This document shows positions 10,091 through 23,822 of a DNA stretch of 64,000 nt, in pieces (the stretch's first letter is position 1; each line of letters starts with the position of its first letter). The translations under genes and the position numbers were made by a program. The DNA is from Odobenus rosmarus divergens (lineage: Eukaryota; Chordata; Mammalia; Carnivora; Odobenidae): assembly GCF_000321225.1 (NCBI RefSeq), contig NW_004450303.1, positions 3,813,030 to 3,877,029 on the forward strand, in the 5' to 3' direction. A model generated the notes under the pieces. That model did no database searches. It saw only the letters and a list, made by a program, of their open reading frames with translations, and had not been told where the DNA came from.

Positions 10091-10596
10091 ATTGCCATGT
10101 TATGTATGGAATCTTCCTTTCATGAAAAACAAAGATCTCTCTACCCTCACTTTTTCAGGGAAAGCTACTTATTCCTACTTCATTTTACTAAACATACCAG
10201 TCAACAATTCAAAGCCAGGCAGAGAGAAAGATTTCCATTCTCAGTACTCTCATATGGCATACAGAACAGATGACTGGTCCCAATTTGTGTTGATTACCAA
10301 AGCCACTTCCAAACCACTAAACTGGTAGCCATCTCATCAGAACGCTATTTAGCTTTCTTTCTTACTCATACACCGATACCCAAATGCTACACAAACCTCA
10401 AGAAATTAGGTGTCTGATTTACTAATGTATTATCCACCAATAATTTTACCCACATTTTGGGTTTAGTGAGCATGTGGAGAACCCATATAACACCTAGTTT
10501 ATTTTAGCTTTACAACTCGTTTTCAACATTTAGCCATTGGTCTATGGCTAAGCATTATATATTAGTATCACCCTTATCTAATTATCAAACTCTAAT
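10091..10596. other. Intergenic DNA, nothing recognised
   Basis: AT-rich, with no repeat or gene that I can name. One 78-codon chance frame shows no motif. Confidence 0.5.
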
Positions 10597-10632
10597 TTTA
10601 ACCCTAACCCTAACCATAACCCTACTCCTAAC
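10597..10632. repeat. Short interstitial telomere-like array (CCCTAA)n
   Basis: The stretch TAACCCTAACCCTAACC is followed by degenerate units ATAACCCTACTCCTAAC. That is about five or six units, of which two to three are perfect. Confidence 0.75.
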
Positions 10633-11790
10633 ACTTATCACCCTCCATTGTCCTGACTCTTACATATTAAACAGTTAACCACAACTCTTATTCTAATTCA
10701 ACTTAGTTCCTTTCTTAATAACCATTTTCATTAATAATGTGGTAGAGTGCCATAATAGTACAGAAACTTCCAAGTAGATGGCCATACATCACTTTTTACA
10801 ATTTGTTTTTTTCCTTTCTCCAGGGCTTCATCAAATTAATCAATCTATCTACTCTAATTACTACCACCCCCTCACTCTCATTTAAAGTCTATCAGTTTTT
10901 CCCAAACTATGAGTAACAACAATTTTGTTCATTCAACCAAGTAAAATAGACCAGGATAAGATATAATCCAGGTCACAGATCCTCCTTAAGATTAAAAAAT
11001 TGGCAAAGAGTCATGTGGTGTGTATGTGTGTGTGTCTTCGTGTACGCACAAATACTAGTGCTTCTCTCCTTTATAGCTAAATTCTTGAAAGACTTACCAG
11101 CAGTAGAATTAATGGTTCCCACTATCTTTTCTAACTATAGCCCTATCATAGATAGAGGTAGTACAAACTACCTCTTTATGTGCAAAGATTTTTATTTGAA
11201 ACTTTACATAACAAAGAGAAATAACAATTCCTTCCCTTTCATCTCTCATTTGATTGTGTTCTAGATTTAACTGCTTAGCAACAAGACTTTCTCAATTCTA
11301 AAGACCATGGCAACTGGATAAAAGTTCTCCTACTCTGGCTCCATCATCTCCATCAAGCTTCATCTCTTAATTACTCTTCAATATGAATAAATATGACTGT
11401 ATTTTTTATCCCTATCTTATGTGCTCCCTGCACACAGCAGAAGCACTTTACCTTCAGTACTTTTGCTCACAATATTGCCCTGACCCCAGATTATTTTCTC
11501 AGCACTGAACCATATTACGGAATACTTGAATTACCTCAGGTTCCAGAAGGAAGTTTGACCCTATTTAAATCATTTTACAAGTATTTAAACATCAGTAACC
11601 ACATGTAACTTTCTTTATTAGATTAACAAATAACTCATATATTTGAATATGAGTTTGAATAACAAATAACAAATAACTGTAGATATTTCATATCTACAAA
11701 TAAAGTGCTTCATCTATTAGGGAGTATTGCTAGCAAGAAAAGGCAAAACAAAATTTAAAAGAGGAGAGATGAATTAAATATAGTGTGGGT
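10633..11790. other. Intergenic DNA, nothing recognised
   Basis: AT-rich. A short TG-rich patch lies at 11,012-11,040 and a local repeat of AAATAACAAATAACT at about 11,660. No gene found. Confidence 0.5.
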
Positions 11791-12550
11791 GGTGATGTCA
11801 GTAACATGGTGGCATAGATATTCCTCATTTATTCCCCCCAATTTTTTTTAGACAATGAATTAGACATCCATACATAAAAAAGAGGACCTCAGCACCTGGG
11901 AGGAATCCAAGAGAACCTGTGCTCATATGTGCATCAGAAAATAAACAAACAAGACCTTAGTAAGAATGGATCCAAGGGAGTTAGTGAACCTGTCTCACCT
12001 CCACTTGCTTTGGTCAAGGAAAAAACCTGGAATGTGCTGCCTGGACAGAAACACACAGATGAGATAAAATTTATAAAAGTCCAGGCCTGCTATAGTGGAG
12101 ATTTCAGCATCGCCACTGGAGCAGAATAAAAATGAGTTTGGAAGCAGTGGACAGAGAGGAACTCTACTAAAGCTGTCCCCCTCCCCAGGTGACACTGCAT
12201 AGGACTAACCTCTCTGTCAGTGGCAGCAGAGATGTTTCTCACAGAGATGGTGGAAAGGGGTGACCTCCCCAAGAAGTAGTTGGAAAGTAGTGGGTGACTG
12301 TCAGGTTAATCTACTTGTGGGGGTCAAAACTGGAGAAACCTGTTTCTTTTCAGCAGACCCTGATTTCTGAGAACGTACCTCCATGACTAGGGCAGACAAA
12401 GAAAGGAAAGAAAACAGACAATAATTTCAAAGGTCATGAAAGGAATACAGTTTTTCTACTGTGGATTCAGGACTTCAGGAAGAAATCTTGCCACAAACTT
12501 CTGGGAGTACCCTGCTGGAGGATATCCCTATCAACCTGCAGGCACCCTAA
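11790..12550 (+). mobile_element. L1 5' region fragment
   Basis: It starts with a degenerate 'GTAACATGGTGGCATAG' L1-like 5' start and continues with the GGAGGAATCCAAGAGAACCTG / GGAACTCTACTAAAGCTG style text of old carnivore L1 5'UTRs, more GC-rich than its surroundings. No ORF1 frame follows. Assignment is by composition and partial resemblance. Confidence 0.55.
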
Positions 12551-12699
12551 TTAGAAGAATAAGATTAAAGGTGTTGTTTGGTCAACTTTAGTTAACTGGT
12601 GGCCCTTTTTTTTTTTTTTTATAACAGACTATGTATTTCATCTTTGTACAAGTTTTACTCAGCCATAAAAGAGGTATTATTTACAGATGTTTGTATATT

Positions 12700-13065
12700 A
12701 TTTGAATATGTTGAAATCCTAACCACCAAAGGTATTTGTATGAGTAGGTGAGGCTTGGGAGGTAAATTGGTCATGAGGATGAGCATTCATGAATAGAGTT
12801 AACGTTCTAGTAAAGGAGCATTCATAGCTAGCCCCTTCTGCCATGTGAGGATACAAGAAATATATGACATGGAAGAGGACCCTCACTCAACCATGCTGGT
12901 AATCTGATCTCTGACTACCAGCCTCCAGAACTATGAGCAATATACATAATATTTAAATATATATATACACATATATATTTTTTTATTTTTAAATATATAT
13001 ATTTGCTTATAAGCCACCCAATCTGTGGTATTTTGTTATATCAATTTGAATGGATAAAATCAGTT
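12700..13065 (+). repeat. Probable MaLR-type LTR remnant
   Basis: It shows the hallmark 3' text: GCCATGTGAGGATACAAG, CCAGCCTCCAGAACTATGAG and TATAAGCCACCCAATCTGTG followed by GTATTTTGTTATA. An AT microsatellite (about 12,955-13,006) has expanded inside it. The subfamily is not assigned. Confidence 0.7.
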
Positions 13066-14080
13066 TATGGATTTTGTGTTGACTGATGAGAAGCGTTGAG
13101 AACTATTTTTAGTCAATGAAAATATATGCTTGTTGGGTCTTTATCTGATATTTTTTTCATTTATTTAGACCTTAGTCACAAAAATTATAATCTCATAACA
13201 TAGTTTAGGAACTTTGGGCCAAGGTAAAATCCTCAAACACAGAGGTAAAATCAAAGTTAACATGTTTGGTTCTTATTAAATAGGAGCAACTGGTGGGGAA
13301 TGTATGTCCCTTTTGGACACAAAACCTCTTCTGTTGGATGTATGGCAATGGGTAAATACACTAGTTTTCTGAAAATACCTGACAAGATCAGAATATGTCA
13401 AGGTAGAATATGTACCAAGCCAAAAATTTGGGTGTCTTTGTAAGAACTTCATATATCAAGCATTATGGAGATTTTGTTGTAATCCAGGCCATTATATTAT
13501 GAAAACTAAGCTACTTTCTCCCCCTTAGTTAGAGGAGCAGCATTTTTAAAGCATAAGTTGAACATCTTTTCTAGAAAACTTGTTTCCCTTACATAATGTA
13601 TATGAATACTCTTTATTTAAACCAGTCAAAACAGTCACTTCCATGCAAACTTTGGAAAATCTGTAGTTAGATATATTAAGTACCTCCAGAAGTAGAAAAG
13701 TTATGCAAATTTCTTTTTAAAAAGAGTTTATACAATTTTTATCAATTCTTGGGCATATTGTCATAAGCTGCAATGTTTAAAGTTGAAACAGAAATATTGG
13801 TTTTTATTAAGAATGTTGATTAGTGAGTGAATTAAACAATATAATTAACATCATTGGGTCTTTCAGAGGAGCATCACTGTTAAAATATGAAAGTTCTGTG
13901 AATTTTCTTGTGAATCTAGTAGGATAGTTATTTTCCAACTGGTAGGGTAGTGGAGAGACACTTGTAATAAGAGAGAAACGGTAACAAGCCAGACCCTTAG
14001 ACATATAGCTGCAATATATAAATCATGCTGACAATGGGAATGAGGTTAGAAGTGGGTTTATTCTCAGTTGACTGCCAGAT
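13066..14080. other. Intergenic DNA, nothing recognised
   Basis: AT-rich and without a supportable gene or repeat. Confidence 0.5.
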
Positions 14081-14084
14081 GAAA

Positions 14085-14262
14085 ACACAGCCTGACCAAC
14101 ACCTTGATTACAGCCTTCTGAGACCCTGAATAGAAGACCTAGTTATACTGTGCCCGGATGTCTGATTCACTAAAACTCTAAGATAATAAGCTTTTAAATT
14201 TGTGTTGTCTTAAACCACTAGATTTGGAGAAATGCCTTATACAACAATCAATAACTGTTGTA
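14085..14262 (+). repeat. MaLR/MLT1-like LTR 3' end remnant
   Basis: The text CACCTTGATTACAGCCTTCT, TGTGCCCGGATGTCTGATTC, AAACTCTAAGATAATAAG and TGTTGTCTTAAACCACTAG is the recognisable 3' part of MaLR-type LTRs. Confidence 0.7.
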
Positions 14263-15225
14263 CTTTGAGGAAATGATTTTCCTTTTTCTACCGTCTTTAG
14301 TCTTATTTGAAGAATCTTGAAAAGATAATAATACTATGTTCTATTTGTTTTACATGCTAACCAAAAGAAAAGAAAAAGAAAAAAAGCTGATCACTCTGCT
14401 AGAGATTTTTCTTTTTATTCTAAAGTGCTACTTAAATATGTCACTGTACTAGATTCAAAAGTTCACTGTAAGCCATTGTATATAAATATAATCTGGTATA
14501 GTAATTCCTTTCTGTAGGTATTGTTAACTACATGGCCCATATGAGTAGAGATAGAAAAGGATAAGGATTTTGTTGGTGTGAGAAGACAGTGATTTGAGTT
14601 AAAAAATAAAAATCACACATTTATTCAAGAAAATACAAATATAGATGCTCTCTCTGTGATTGAAATGCCAAGACACTAATGACTTCTGTGACATGTAGTC
14701 TCAAATATCAAAATATCTGAATCCTAAAGAAATATACAAATAAGCAAACAACATGAAAAATCCAAGTTCATTTGCCTCTCATTTGCCACTTGAAAAATAG
14801 ATCATATACTACCCAACAGAAACCTCTAAATGAATGTACCACATAATTAAAAATCAGAATCCATACCTATGTCCCTAATAAAGACAAATAATTGTCAATG
14901 TTTGAACCAAAATCTGAACCTAAATTAGTCTTAGATAAGAAATATTTGACACTAATGGGAGGAATTAAGAACAGTGACCCAAGTGCTTAAGTGCTCTGGG
15001 AATGCCAAGATACATGTTGATAAAGTATATTTTGTTAGTGATAAGTAAATGAAATGTCCAGATGTCAAGGAATACATCAAAGACTAATAAAAGACTCTTA
15101 GAATCCAATCAAATATTGCAAATAGATTTTTGTGGAGTGAGCCTTAGGGATATTCTTGATCAAAAATCAAAGGAGGCATTCCACCACCTTTCTGAACCCA
15201 AAATTATCTGTGAGGTTTTGTTTGC
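14263..15225. other. Intergenic DNA, nothing recognised
   Basis: AT-rich; no gene or repeat that I can name. Confidence 0.5.
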
Positions 15226-15227
15226 CG

Positions 15228-15545
15228 GTTTGTTTCAAGTTTTTATTTAAATTCTAGTTAGTTAACATATAGTGGAATCTTGGTTTTAGGAGTAGAATTT
15301 AGTGATTCATCATTTACACATAACACCAGTGCTCATCACAAGTGTCCTCCTTAATACCCATCACCATTTAACCCATCCCCTACCCACCTTCCCTCCAGAA
15401 ACACTCAGTTTGTTCTCTATAGTTAAGAGTCTCTTATGGTTTGCTTCCCTCTCTTTCATTCCCCTTCCCCTATGTTCATTTGTTTTGTTTCTTAAATTCT
15501 ACATATGAGTGAAATCATGGTATTTGTCTTTTTTCATGTAGTTTC
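15228..15545 (-). mobile_element. L1 3' end fragment, antisense
   Basis: The text AGTTAGTTAACATATAGTGG, TCATCACAAGTGTCCTCCTT, AACCCATCCCCTACCCACCT and TCAGTTTGTTCTCTATAGTT is the carnivore L1 3' end on the minus strand. It is preceded by a T-rich stretch, its reversed poly-A. Confidence 0.8.
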
Positions 15546-15712
15546 GATTTTTTTTTAGGCATCAAGAAAGTTCAAAATCCCAAGATTAGCTATCAGTAAG
15601 AAGCATTTTTAAACAAAGCTTTCTTTTTTATTTTCTTCTCATAATCACAAGCAATTCACACTGATTCCTTCAAAGATAAGCCAGTGAGATCCCCTTTCTT
15701 GAAATAATTTTT

Positions 15713-15901
15713 TTTAAAGATTTAATTTATTTATTTGACAGAGAGAAACAGTGAGAGAGGGAACACAAACAGGAGGATTTGGAGAAAGAGAAGCAGTCTT
15801 CCCCTTGAGCAGGGAGCCCGATGCTGGGCTTGATCCCAGGACTCTGGGATCATGACCTGAGCAGAAGGCAGACTCTTAATGACTGAGCCACCCAGGCACC
15901 C
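15713..15901 (-). repeat. Can-SINE, antisense, with target duplication
   Basis: Reversed SINE ending GAGCCACCCAGGCACCCC. CTTGAAATAATTTTT occurs at 15,698-15,712 and again at 15,902-15,916. Confidence 0.93.
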
Positions 15902-15916
15902 CTTGAAATAATTTTT

Positions 15917-16600
15917 CTATAGAGTAGAACTGGAGATTCCTTTGTTTCTGGATGGGTAAGTAAAAAGAAGCTGACCCACAGAAAAGCTTATTGGACACCA
16001 TCTGTTAAGATTATTTACTCCTATTTAGCAAGTGATGATAATTTTGTGGCTTCAACAAAATACCCTTGATTAAAGTTCACAAATGTGCAGGCCAGTAATA
16101 AAGCAGGATTTGGTTGGGCAATTATTTTGTTCTATGTGATGAAAACCAAAGTTCACCTGGTGGCATTGAGCTGATGGGTTCAGTTCGTCATGAGGGTCTG
16201 TTTTCCTTTCAGAGATGGACAGAAGGCTGGGCTTGTCAGGATCTATTATTCAGGAGCCTATTACTTTTGAAGCATGGAGTTATTATTACACTAGAGTGTC
16301 CAAAGCACAAACATTCCTAGAGGCCCAGGGAGAAAATGAAATGCTTCCTAGACTTATCTTTAGTAGTGAGCAATGTTACCTTTGCCAAATTCTGTTAGTC
16401 AAGAAAGTATACGACCAGATCAGATCTATGTGCAAATGGGGAAGTGATGAGAAGAAAGAAGAAGAAATTCCATCTTATAATGAGAAAATGACATTTACGT
16501 AGAGGGGAGGAAAATATTAATGGCATCCATGATGGAAATAAGCTACTTCAGTCTATCCACTAATTTCAAAAATTCATCTAGAATGATGAACTATTTTTTA
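15917..16600. other. Intergenic DNA, possibly an old unnamed repeat
   Basis: Two overlapping frames of 68 and 95 codons at 16,114-16,502 have no recognisable motif. I cannot assign this stretch. Confidence 0.35.
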
Positions 16601-16604
16601 ATAA

Positions 16605-16740
16605 ACTTGATTTTTTTGAGCAGTTTAAGGTTTACTGTACAAATAAATTAAAGGTATAGAGATTTGCCATATATTGCCTGCCCCACACATGCAGAGTCTT
16701 TCTCATTTTTCATTCTCATCAACAATGAATAAGCATTCCA
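16605..16740 (-). mobile_element. Old L1M-type 3' fragment, antisense
   Basis: GAGCAGTTTAAGGTTTACTG, AGAGATTTGCCATATATTGC and CTGCCCCACACATGCAGAG resemble the reversed 3' region of ancient mammalian L1s. Confidence 0.55.
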
Positions 16741-18620
16741 CTCAGGAGCACCAGAATACACGTCCTTCTCAAGCATACGTGGAACATACTCCAGGATCAC
16801 ATTTCCATATACTAATAATGAACTATCAGAAATAGAAATAAAGACAAGAATCCCATTTAAAATAGCATGAAAAACAATAAAATACTTAGGTATAAATTTA
16901 ACCAAAGAAATAAAATATTTGTACACTAAAAACCATGAGACTTCAATGAAAGACATTGAAACACAAACAAATGGAAAGATATCCCATGTTTGTGAATCAA
17001 AATCATTAATATTGTTAAAATGTCCATACATCCCAAAGCCACCTATAGAGTCAATGCAATACCTATTAAAATTCCAATAAAATTTTTCACAGAAATTGAA
17101 AAAATAATTCTAAAATTTTGTATGGAACGACCAAAGAACTCTAATAGCCAAACAGTTCTGAGAAAGAATAACAAAGCTGGAGGCATCACAATTATTGATT
17201 TCAAACTTTATTATTAAGCTATAGTAATCAAAACAGTATGGAACTGCATAAAACAGATACATAGATGATTGGAATAGAATTGAAAAACTAGAACTAAATC
17301 CATGCTTATATATTAACTAATGTTTGAAAAGGGAACCAAGAATACTGGAGAAAGAATATTCTCTTCTATAAATGGTGTTGGGAAAATTGGATATTCACAT
17401 GCAAAAAAAAAAAAGGAATGTGGAAACCTATATCATAACACAAAATTTACGTCAAAATGGATTAAGACTATAAATGGAAGCCAAAAAATGTATACTCCGA
17501 GAAGTAAATATAGGGGAAAAGATTGTTGACTTTGGTCTTGGCAATGAGTTTTTTTAATAAAAATAAAAAGGACAAGCAATGAAAGCCAAAAGTAGCAAAT
17601 GTGACTATATCAACTACAAAGCCTGTGCACAGGAAAAGAAATAATCAGCAAAGTGAAAAAGGCTACCTACAGAATAGGTGAAATACTTGCAAACCATCTA
17701 TCTAATAAGGGATTCATATCTAATATATGTAAGAAACTCATACATATCAATTCCAAAAAAAAAATCTGATTAAAACATGTGCAGAAAACCTAATAGATAT
17801 TTTCATAAAGAAGATATACAAATGGCTAATTGGTACATGAAAAGAGGCTCAACATCACCATATACCAGGAAAATGCAAATCAAAAGCACAGTGAGATATC
17901 ATCCAACATCTGTCATTATGACCATTATCAAAAAGGTAAGAGGTAACAAGCATTGGCAAGGACTTGGAGAAAAGGGAGCCCCTGTGCACTGTTGATGGGA
18001 ATATAAATTGGTACAGCCCCTATGGAAAAACATATAAAGTTTTTTTTTATTAAATTAAATTAAATATTAAATTAAATTAAATTAAATTAAATTAAATATT
18101 AAAAACAGAACTACCATATGTTATAGCAATTCCACTTCTGGGTATATACCTGAAGGAAATTCAATCAATATCTCAAAGAGATATCTGTGCCTTCATGGTC
18201 ATTGCAGTATTATTCACGATAGTCAAGATGTGGAAACAACCTAAGTTATGTGTCTACACATAATGTCTACACTACACCTGCATGATTAAAGAAGATGCAG
18301 TTTGGATATAAAATAGAATAATATTCAGACAAAAAAAGTAATCTTGTTTTTCTTGACCACATGGATGAAACTTGAGGGTATTAGGCTAAGTGAAATAAGT
18401 TAGACAGTGAGAGAAAAAGATTATGATATCATTCTATGTGAAATCCAAAAAAGCCAACCTCATAGAGAGAATAGAACAGTGGTTGCTAGGACCTGGGTGT
18501 GAAGGAAATGGGGACATGCTCATGAAAGGGTATAGAGTTTCAGCTATAAGATGAATAAGTTCTGAGGATCAAATGGGTAGCATGATGATTATAATTAACA
18601 ATACCATACTATAAGATTCT
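16741..18620 (+). mobile_element. L1 ORF2/3' fragment, internally deleted
   Basis: A 65-codon frame at 17,020-17,217 retains the L1 ORF2 C-terminal block ([31 protein letters not shown]). The text before it jumps from the endonuclease end straight to the late RT region, so the middle is deleted. The 3' end runs through GGGTATATACCTGAAGGAAA and a 3'UTR. An AAATT-unit microsatellite lies inside. Confidence 0.8.
18038..18106. repeat. (TTAAA)n microsatellite
   Basis: Repeated ATTAA/TTAAA pentamers expanded inside the L1 3' region. Confidence 0.9.
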
Positions 18621-21600
18621 GAGAAAAAAGTCAGAGTAGGAGGATCCCGAGCTCACCTCATCCTAGACACAGTGAATAAAAGCTACATCTGAACAACTAA
18701 CTCTGAAAATGACCCAAAGACTGGCAGAATGGACATTTTAGTTAATCATAGAGAGGAAACCACAATGGGATGAAAAATGGTTGGGAACAAAACCCCCAGC
18801 AAAACTAACCACAAACTGGAGGAACACCACAAGCACAGAGAAGTGAGAGGATCAGACCCCACATCAATCTCCCCAGGTATGGAAAACCCAGAGTGGGAAG
18901 ACAGTTATCATAATTTGGCCTTGAAAACCAGTAGGGCTTAACTTCACTTGCTTTTAAAATCAGTGGGGATTAACTTTGGGTACTTTAAAAATCAGTGGGC
19001 TTAACCCTAGGGGAGCAAGAGGGCATTAGGAAACTGAATCACCACCCTCAAAGAGCCAACATAACAAATAATCCAAGGGAGACACAACATAGAAGCAGCA
19101 GTTTGGAAAGTGCCTGGGGTATATCTGAAGATTTATTTACTAGTCTCAGAAGACAGGTATTTGTGGGACCCAACATAAACACTGTCCACCTATCTTGCTA
19201 ACACCGTGTGCCCTGCTCCCATGTTCACCTGCAAACACACCCCATCCAACCTGCTAGCTTCAGGTAGGTATACCTCCAAAGGGGTTCCTTCCCAGCCACA
19301 CCTTGTAAGCAGTCCCAGCAGGGAACAGTGCCACTCCAAAGTGACTCCTGCCTTGGGGGGCAGGAGAGATAACCACACACACCAGCATACCTGAAGTTCT
19401 GGCAGCAGAACATTTTAGCTGGTAGTGCAGAAAAAAAGTCTTGCTGTTTGGTGTGCATGCACTTGCAGCAGACAGACTAAGTGCAGACAGCCAGCCTGAC
19501 CACTAATGCTGCCCACTTACAAGCCCCCATTGGACTCAGATTGGCCCCTCAACAGTGCAGGGACCAAACCCTGCCCAGTGTGCCCACAGCAGACAAAGCA
19601 GGTCATTGCAGCTGACAGGACTGAAGACAAAAATGGCTCTGCCACAACAATAAGGCATACACAGCCCATATAGGAGTCACTCCTGGAGTGTCTGGTTCTA
19701 GTGACAAGGAAGCATGGTGCTACAGGGCACTGCAGGAACTCTTCTACACAAGCCCACTAATTTCCAGACCAGGAGGTATAGCTGACCTTTCTAATACATA
19801 GAAACAAACTCAGAGCATTAGACAAAATGAGGAGATAGAAGAATAAGTCCCAAATTAAAGAAAATGACAAAATCATGACAAAAGAGTTAAATGAAACAAA
19901 GATAACAATATGGCTGATAAAAAATTCAAAGTAATGCTCATAAAGATACTCACTGGACTTGAGAAAAAAGTGAAGGATCTCAGTGAGATCTTCAAGAAGA
20001 CAGAAAAATAAAAAAGAACCGTCAGAGATGAAGAACTCAATAACTGAAATAGAAAATACACAAGAGAGAATCAAGAGCTGATTGGAGGATATAAAAGAAT
20101 GTATCAGTGATCTGGAAGACAGGCTTATGGAAAGCAACCAAGCTGAACAGCAAAAAGCAAAAAGAATAATAAAAAATGAGAAGAGGTTAAGGAACTCAGT
20201 GACATTATCAAGTGTAATAACATGTGTATTATAAGGATTCTAGAAAGTGAAGAGAGAGTGAAGGGGGCAGAAAACTTATTTGAAGAAATAATAGCTGAAA
20301 ATTTCCCCAATCTGGGGAAGGAAACAGACAACTAGATCCACGAGGCACAGAGTCCCTAACAAGATTAACCCAAGCAGGTCCACATCAAGACATATAATAA
20401 TTAAAAATGGCAGGAAGTAGTGATAAAGAGAGAATTTTAAAAGCAACAAGAGAAAAAAATAGTTACGTACAAAGCTATCAGTTAATTTTTCAGCAGAAAC
20501 TGCAGGTCAAAGAGAGTGGCACAGTATATTCAAAGTGCTAAAAGAGAAAGACTACAACCAAGAATACTCTACCGGGCAAGATTACCATTCAGGATGGAAG
20601 AAGAGATCAAAAGTTTTCCAGACAAACAAACGTTGGGAAGTTTATTACTACTAAACCCGTCTTACAAGAAACACTGAAGGGAATTCTTTGAGTGAAAAGA
20701 AAAAGCCATAACTAGCAGCAAGAAAATTATGAAAAGGAAAAATTTGACAAGTAAATGCAAAGATATAATAAAAGTAGTAGATTAATCACTTATAATACCA
20801 GTATGGAGGTTAAAATACAAAAGTAGTAAAGTCAGTAATATCTACAAAAGTCAGTCAAGGGATACACAAAAAAAGGATGTAAAATATGACATCCTATACA
20901 TAAAATGTGGAGAAAGGGGGAAAAACTTACTGCTTTTAGAATGTGTTCAACCTTAAATGACTATCAACTTAATATAGACTGCTATATGCATAAGATGTTA
21001 TATATAAACCCCATGGTAATCACAAATCAAAAGCTTAAAATAGATACACAAAAAATAAAGAAAGGAATACAAACATAACACTAAAGAAAGGCATAAGGGA
21101 AGAGACCAAGAGAAAATGAAACAAAGAACTATGAAAACAACTGGAAAACAATAAAATGACAGTTAAGTACATATCTATCTATAATTACTTTAAATGTAAA
21201 TGGACTGAACGCTTCAACCAATGGATAAAATGCAAGACCCATTTAGGTGCTGCCTATAAGAGACTCATTTCAGACCTAAAGACACATTCAGAATGAACGG
21301 ATGTAAAAGTACATACTACACAAATGGAAGTGAAGAAAAAAAAAAAACCCAAGTAGTGATACTTATATCAGACAAAAAAGACTTTAAAACAAGGACTACA
21401 ATAAGAGACAAATAAGGACATTGCATAATAATAAAGGGAACAATCCAACAAGAAAATATAGCAATGATAAATATCTATGCACCTAAATATATAAAGCAAT
21501 TGAAGGAACCTTAACACCCCACTTATATCAATGCATAGATCATCCAGACAGAAAATCAACAAGAGAACAGTGGCTTTGAACAACACATTAGACCAGATGG

Positions 21601-23491
21601 ACCTAACAGGTATATTCAAAACATTCTATCCCAAATCAGCAGAACACATGTTCTTTATAAGTGCACATGAAATATTATTCAGGATAGATCATGTTAGGTC
21701 ACAAAACAAGTCTCAATAAATTCAAGAATATTGAAATTATACCAAGTGTTTTTTCCAACAACAATTATATGAAACTAAAAATCAATTGCAAAAAAAAAAT
21801 CTGGAACGAACACAAATACATGGTGGCTAAACAACATGCTAATAAGCAATTAATGAGTCAACTGAAAAGTCAAAGAGGGAATAAAAAATACATGGAAATA
21901 ATTAAAAATGAAAACACATTGATCCAAAATCTTTGCAATGTAGCAATAACAGTTTTAAGAAGGAAGTTTATAGCAGCACAGGCCTACCTCAAGAAACAAG
22001 AAAAGTCTCAAATAAACAACCTAAACTTACAGCTAAAAGAGCTAGAAAAAGAACAAACAGAGCCCAAAGCAAATAGAAGAAAGGAAATAATAAAGACTAG
22101 AGGAGAAGTAAATGAAATAAAGACAAAAAATTCAGCAAAACCAGGAACTAGTTGTTTGGAAAGATAAATAACCTTTAACTAGACTCATCAAGGAAAAAAA
22201 AAAGAGAGAGAGAGAGGACTGAACTAAATAAATCAGTAATGAAATGCAGAGGATAATAAGAGAATATTATGAAAAATTATATGCCAACAAATTGGAAAAC
22301 CTAGGAGAAATGGACACATTTCTAGAAATGTATCATCTTCCAAAACTGAATCAGGAGGAAATAGAAAATTTGAACAGAACAATAATTATCAATGACATTG
22401 AATCAATAACCAAAATACTCCCAATAAACAAAAGTCCAACACCAGATGGCCTCACAGGTGAATTCTACCAAATATTTAAAGAAGAGTCAATACTCATTCT
22501 TCTCAAACTATTCCAAAAAACAGAAGAAGGAAAAAACTTCCAAATTCATTCTATAAGGCCAGCATTGCCCTGATACCAAAACTAGACAAAACAAAACTAT
22601 AAGAAAAGAAAACTACAGGCCAATATCTCTGATAAACATAGATGCAAAAATCCTCAACAAAAATATTAGCAGATCAAATTCAACAATACATTTTAAAAAA
22701 TCATTCACCATGATCAAATAGAATTTATTTCAGGGATGCAACAGTTGTTCAATATTCACAAATCAACCAATGTAATACATCACATTAAAAAGAGAAAGGA
22801 TCAAAACCATATGATCATCTCAATAGTTGCAGTAAAAGCAGTTGACAAAGTATAATATCCATTTATGATAAAAACTCCCAGCAAACTGGGTTTAGAGGGA
22901 ATATATCTCAATATAATAAAGGCCATATATAAAAACCACACAGCTTACATCATAATTAATGGTGAAAAATTGAGAGCTTTTTCTCTAAGATCAGAAACAA
23001 GACAAGGATGTCCACTCTCACCACTTTAATTCAACATAGTACTGGAAGTTTTGGCTGCAGCAATCTGAAAAGAAAAATAAATAAAAGTATCCAAATTGAT
23101 AAGGGAGAAGTAAAACTGTCCTATTTGCAGATGTCATGATACTATATATAGAAAACTCTAAAGATGCCACTAAAAATCTATTAGAACTAATAAATAATTC
23201 AGTAAGTTGTAGGATACAAAATTAGTATTCAGAAATCTTGCATTTTTATACACTAATTACAGAATAGCAGAAAGAGAAATTAAGAAAACAATACCATTTA
23301 CAATTACACCAAAAAGAATGAAATACCTAGAAGTAAACTTAACCGAGGAGATGAAAGACTTGATTGATGAAAGAAATTGAAGACAACAAAAACAAATGGA
23401 AAGATATGCTGGGCTTATGGACTGGAAGCATATCATTAAATTGTCCATACTACTGACATCTACAGATTCAATCAATTCAATCAATATTTTT

Positions 23492-23677
23492 TAGATTTTA
23501 TTTATTTATTTGAGAGAGAGAGAATGAGAGATAGAGAGCACGAGAGGGAAGAGGGTCAGAGGGAGAAGCAGACCCCCCGCCAAGCAGGGAGCCCAACGCG
23601 GGACTCGATCCCAGGACTCCAGGATCATGACCTGAGCCGAAGGCAGTCACTTAACCAACTGAGCCACCCAAGCACCC
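23492..23677 (-). repeat. Can-SINE inside L1, with target duplication
   Basis: Reversed SINE ending GAGCCACCCAAGCACCCC. CAATCAATATTTTT flanks it at 23,478-23,491 and 23,678-23,691. Confidence 0.93.
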
Positions 23678-23794
23678 CAATCAATATTTTTATTATAAAA
23701 ATAACACAGCATTTTCCACAAAACCAGAGCAAATAATCCTAAAATTTGTATGGAACCACAAAAGACTCCAAATAGCCAAAGCAATCTTGAGAAA

Positions 23795-23822
23795 AATTAA
23801 AACAAAACAAAACAAAACAAAC
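23795..23822. repeat. (AAAAC)n microsatellite
   Basis: Repeated AAAAC units within L1 ORF2. A second (CAAAA)n run occurs at about 24,207-24,236. Confidence 0.85.

Noticed and set aside
16114..16502. Two overlapping frames (68 and 95 codons)
   Set aside because: No motif, start context or homology that I recognise; they may be part of an old unnamed repeat.
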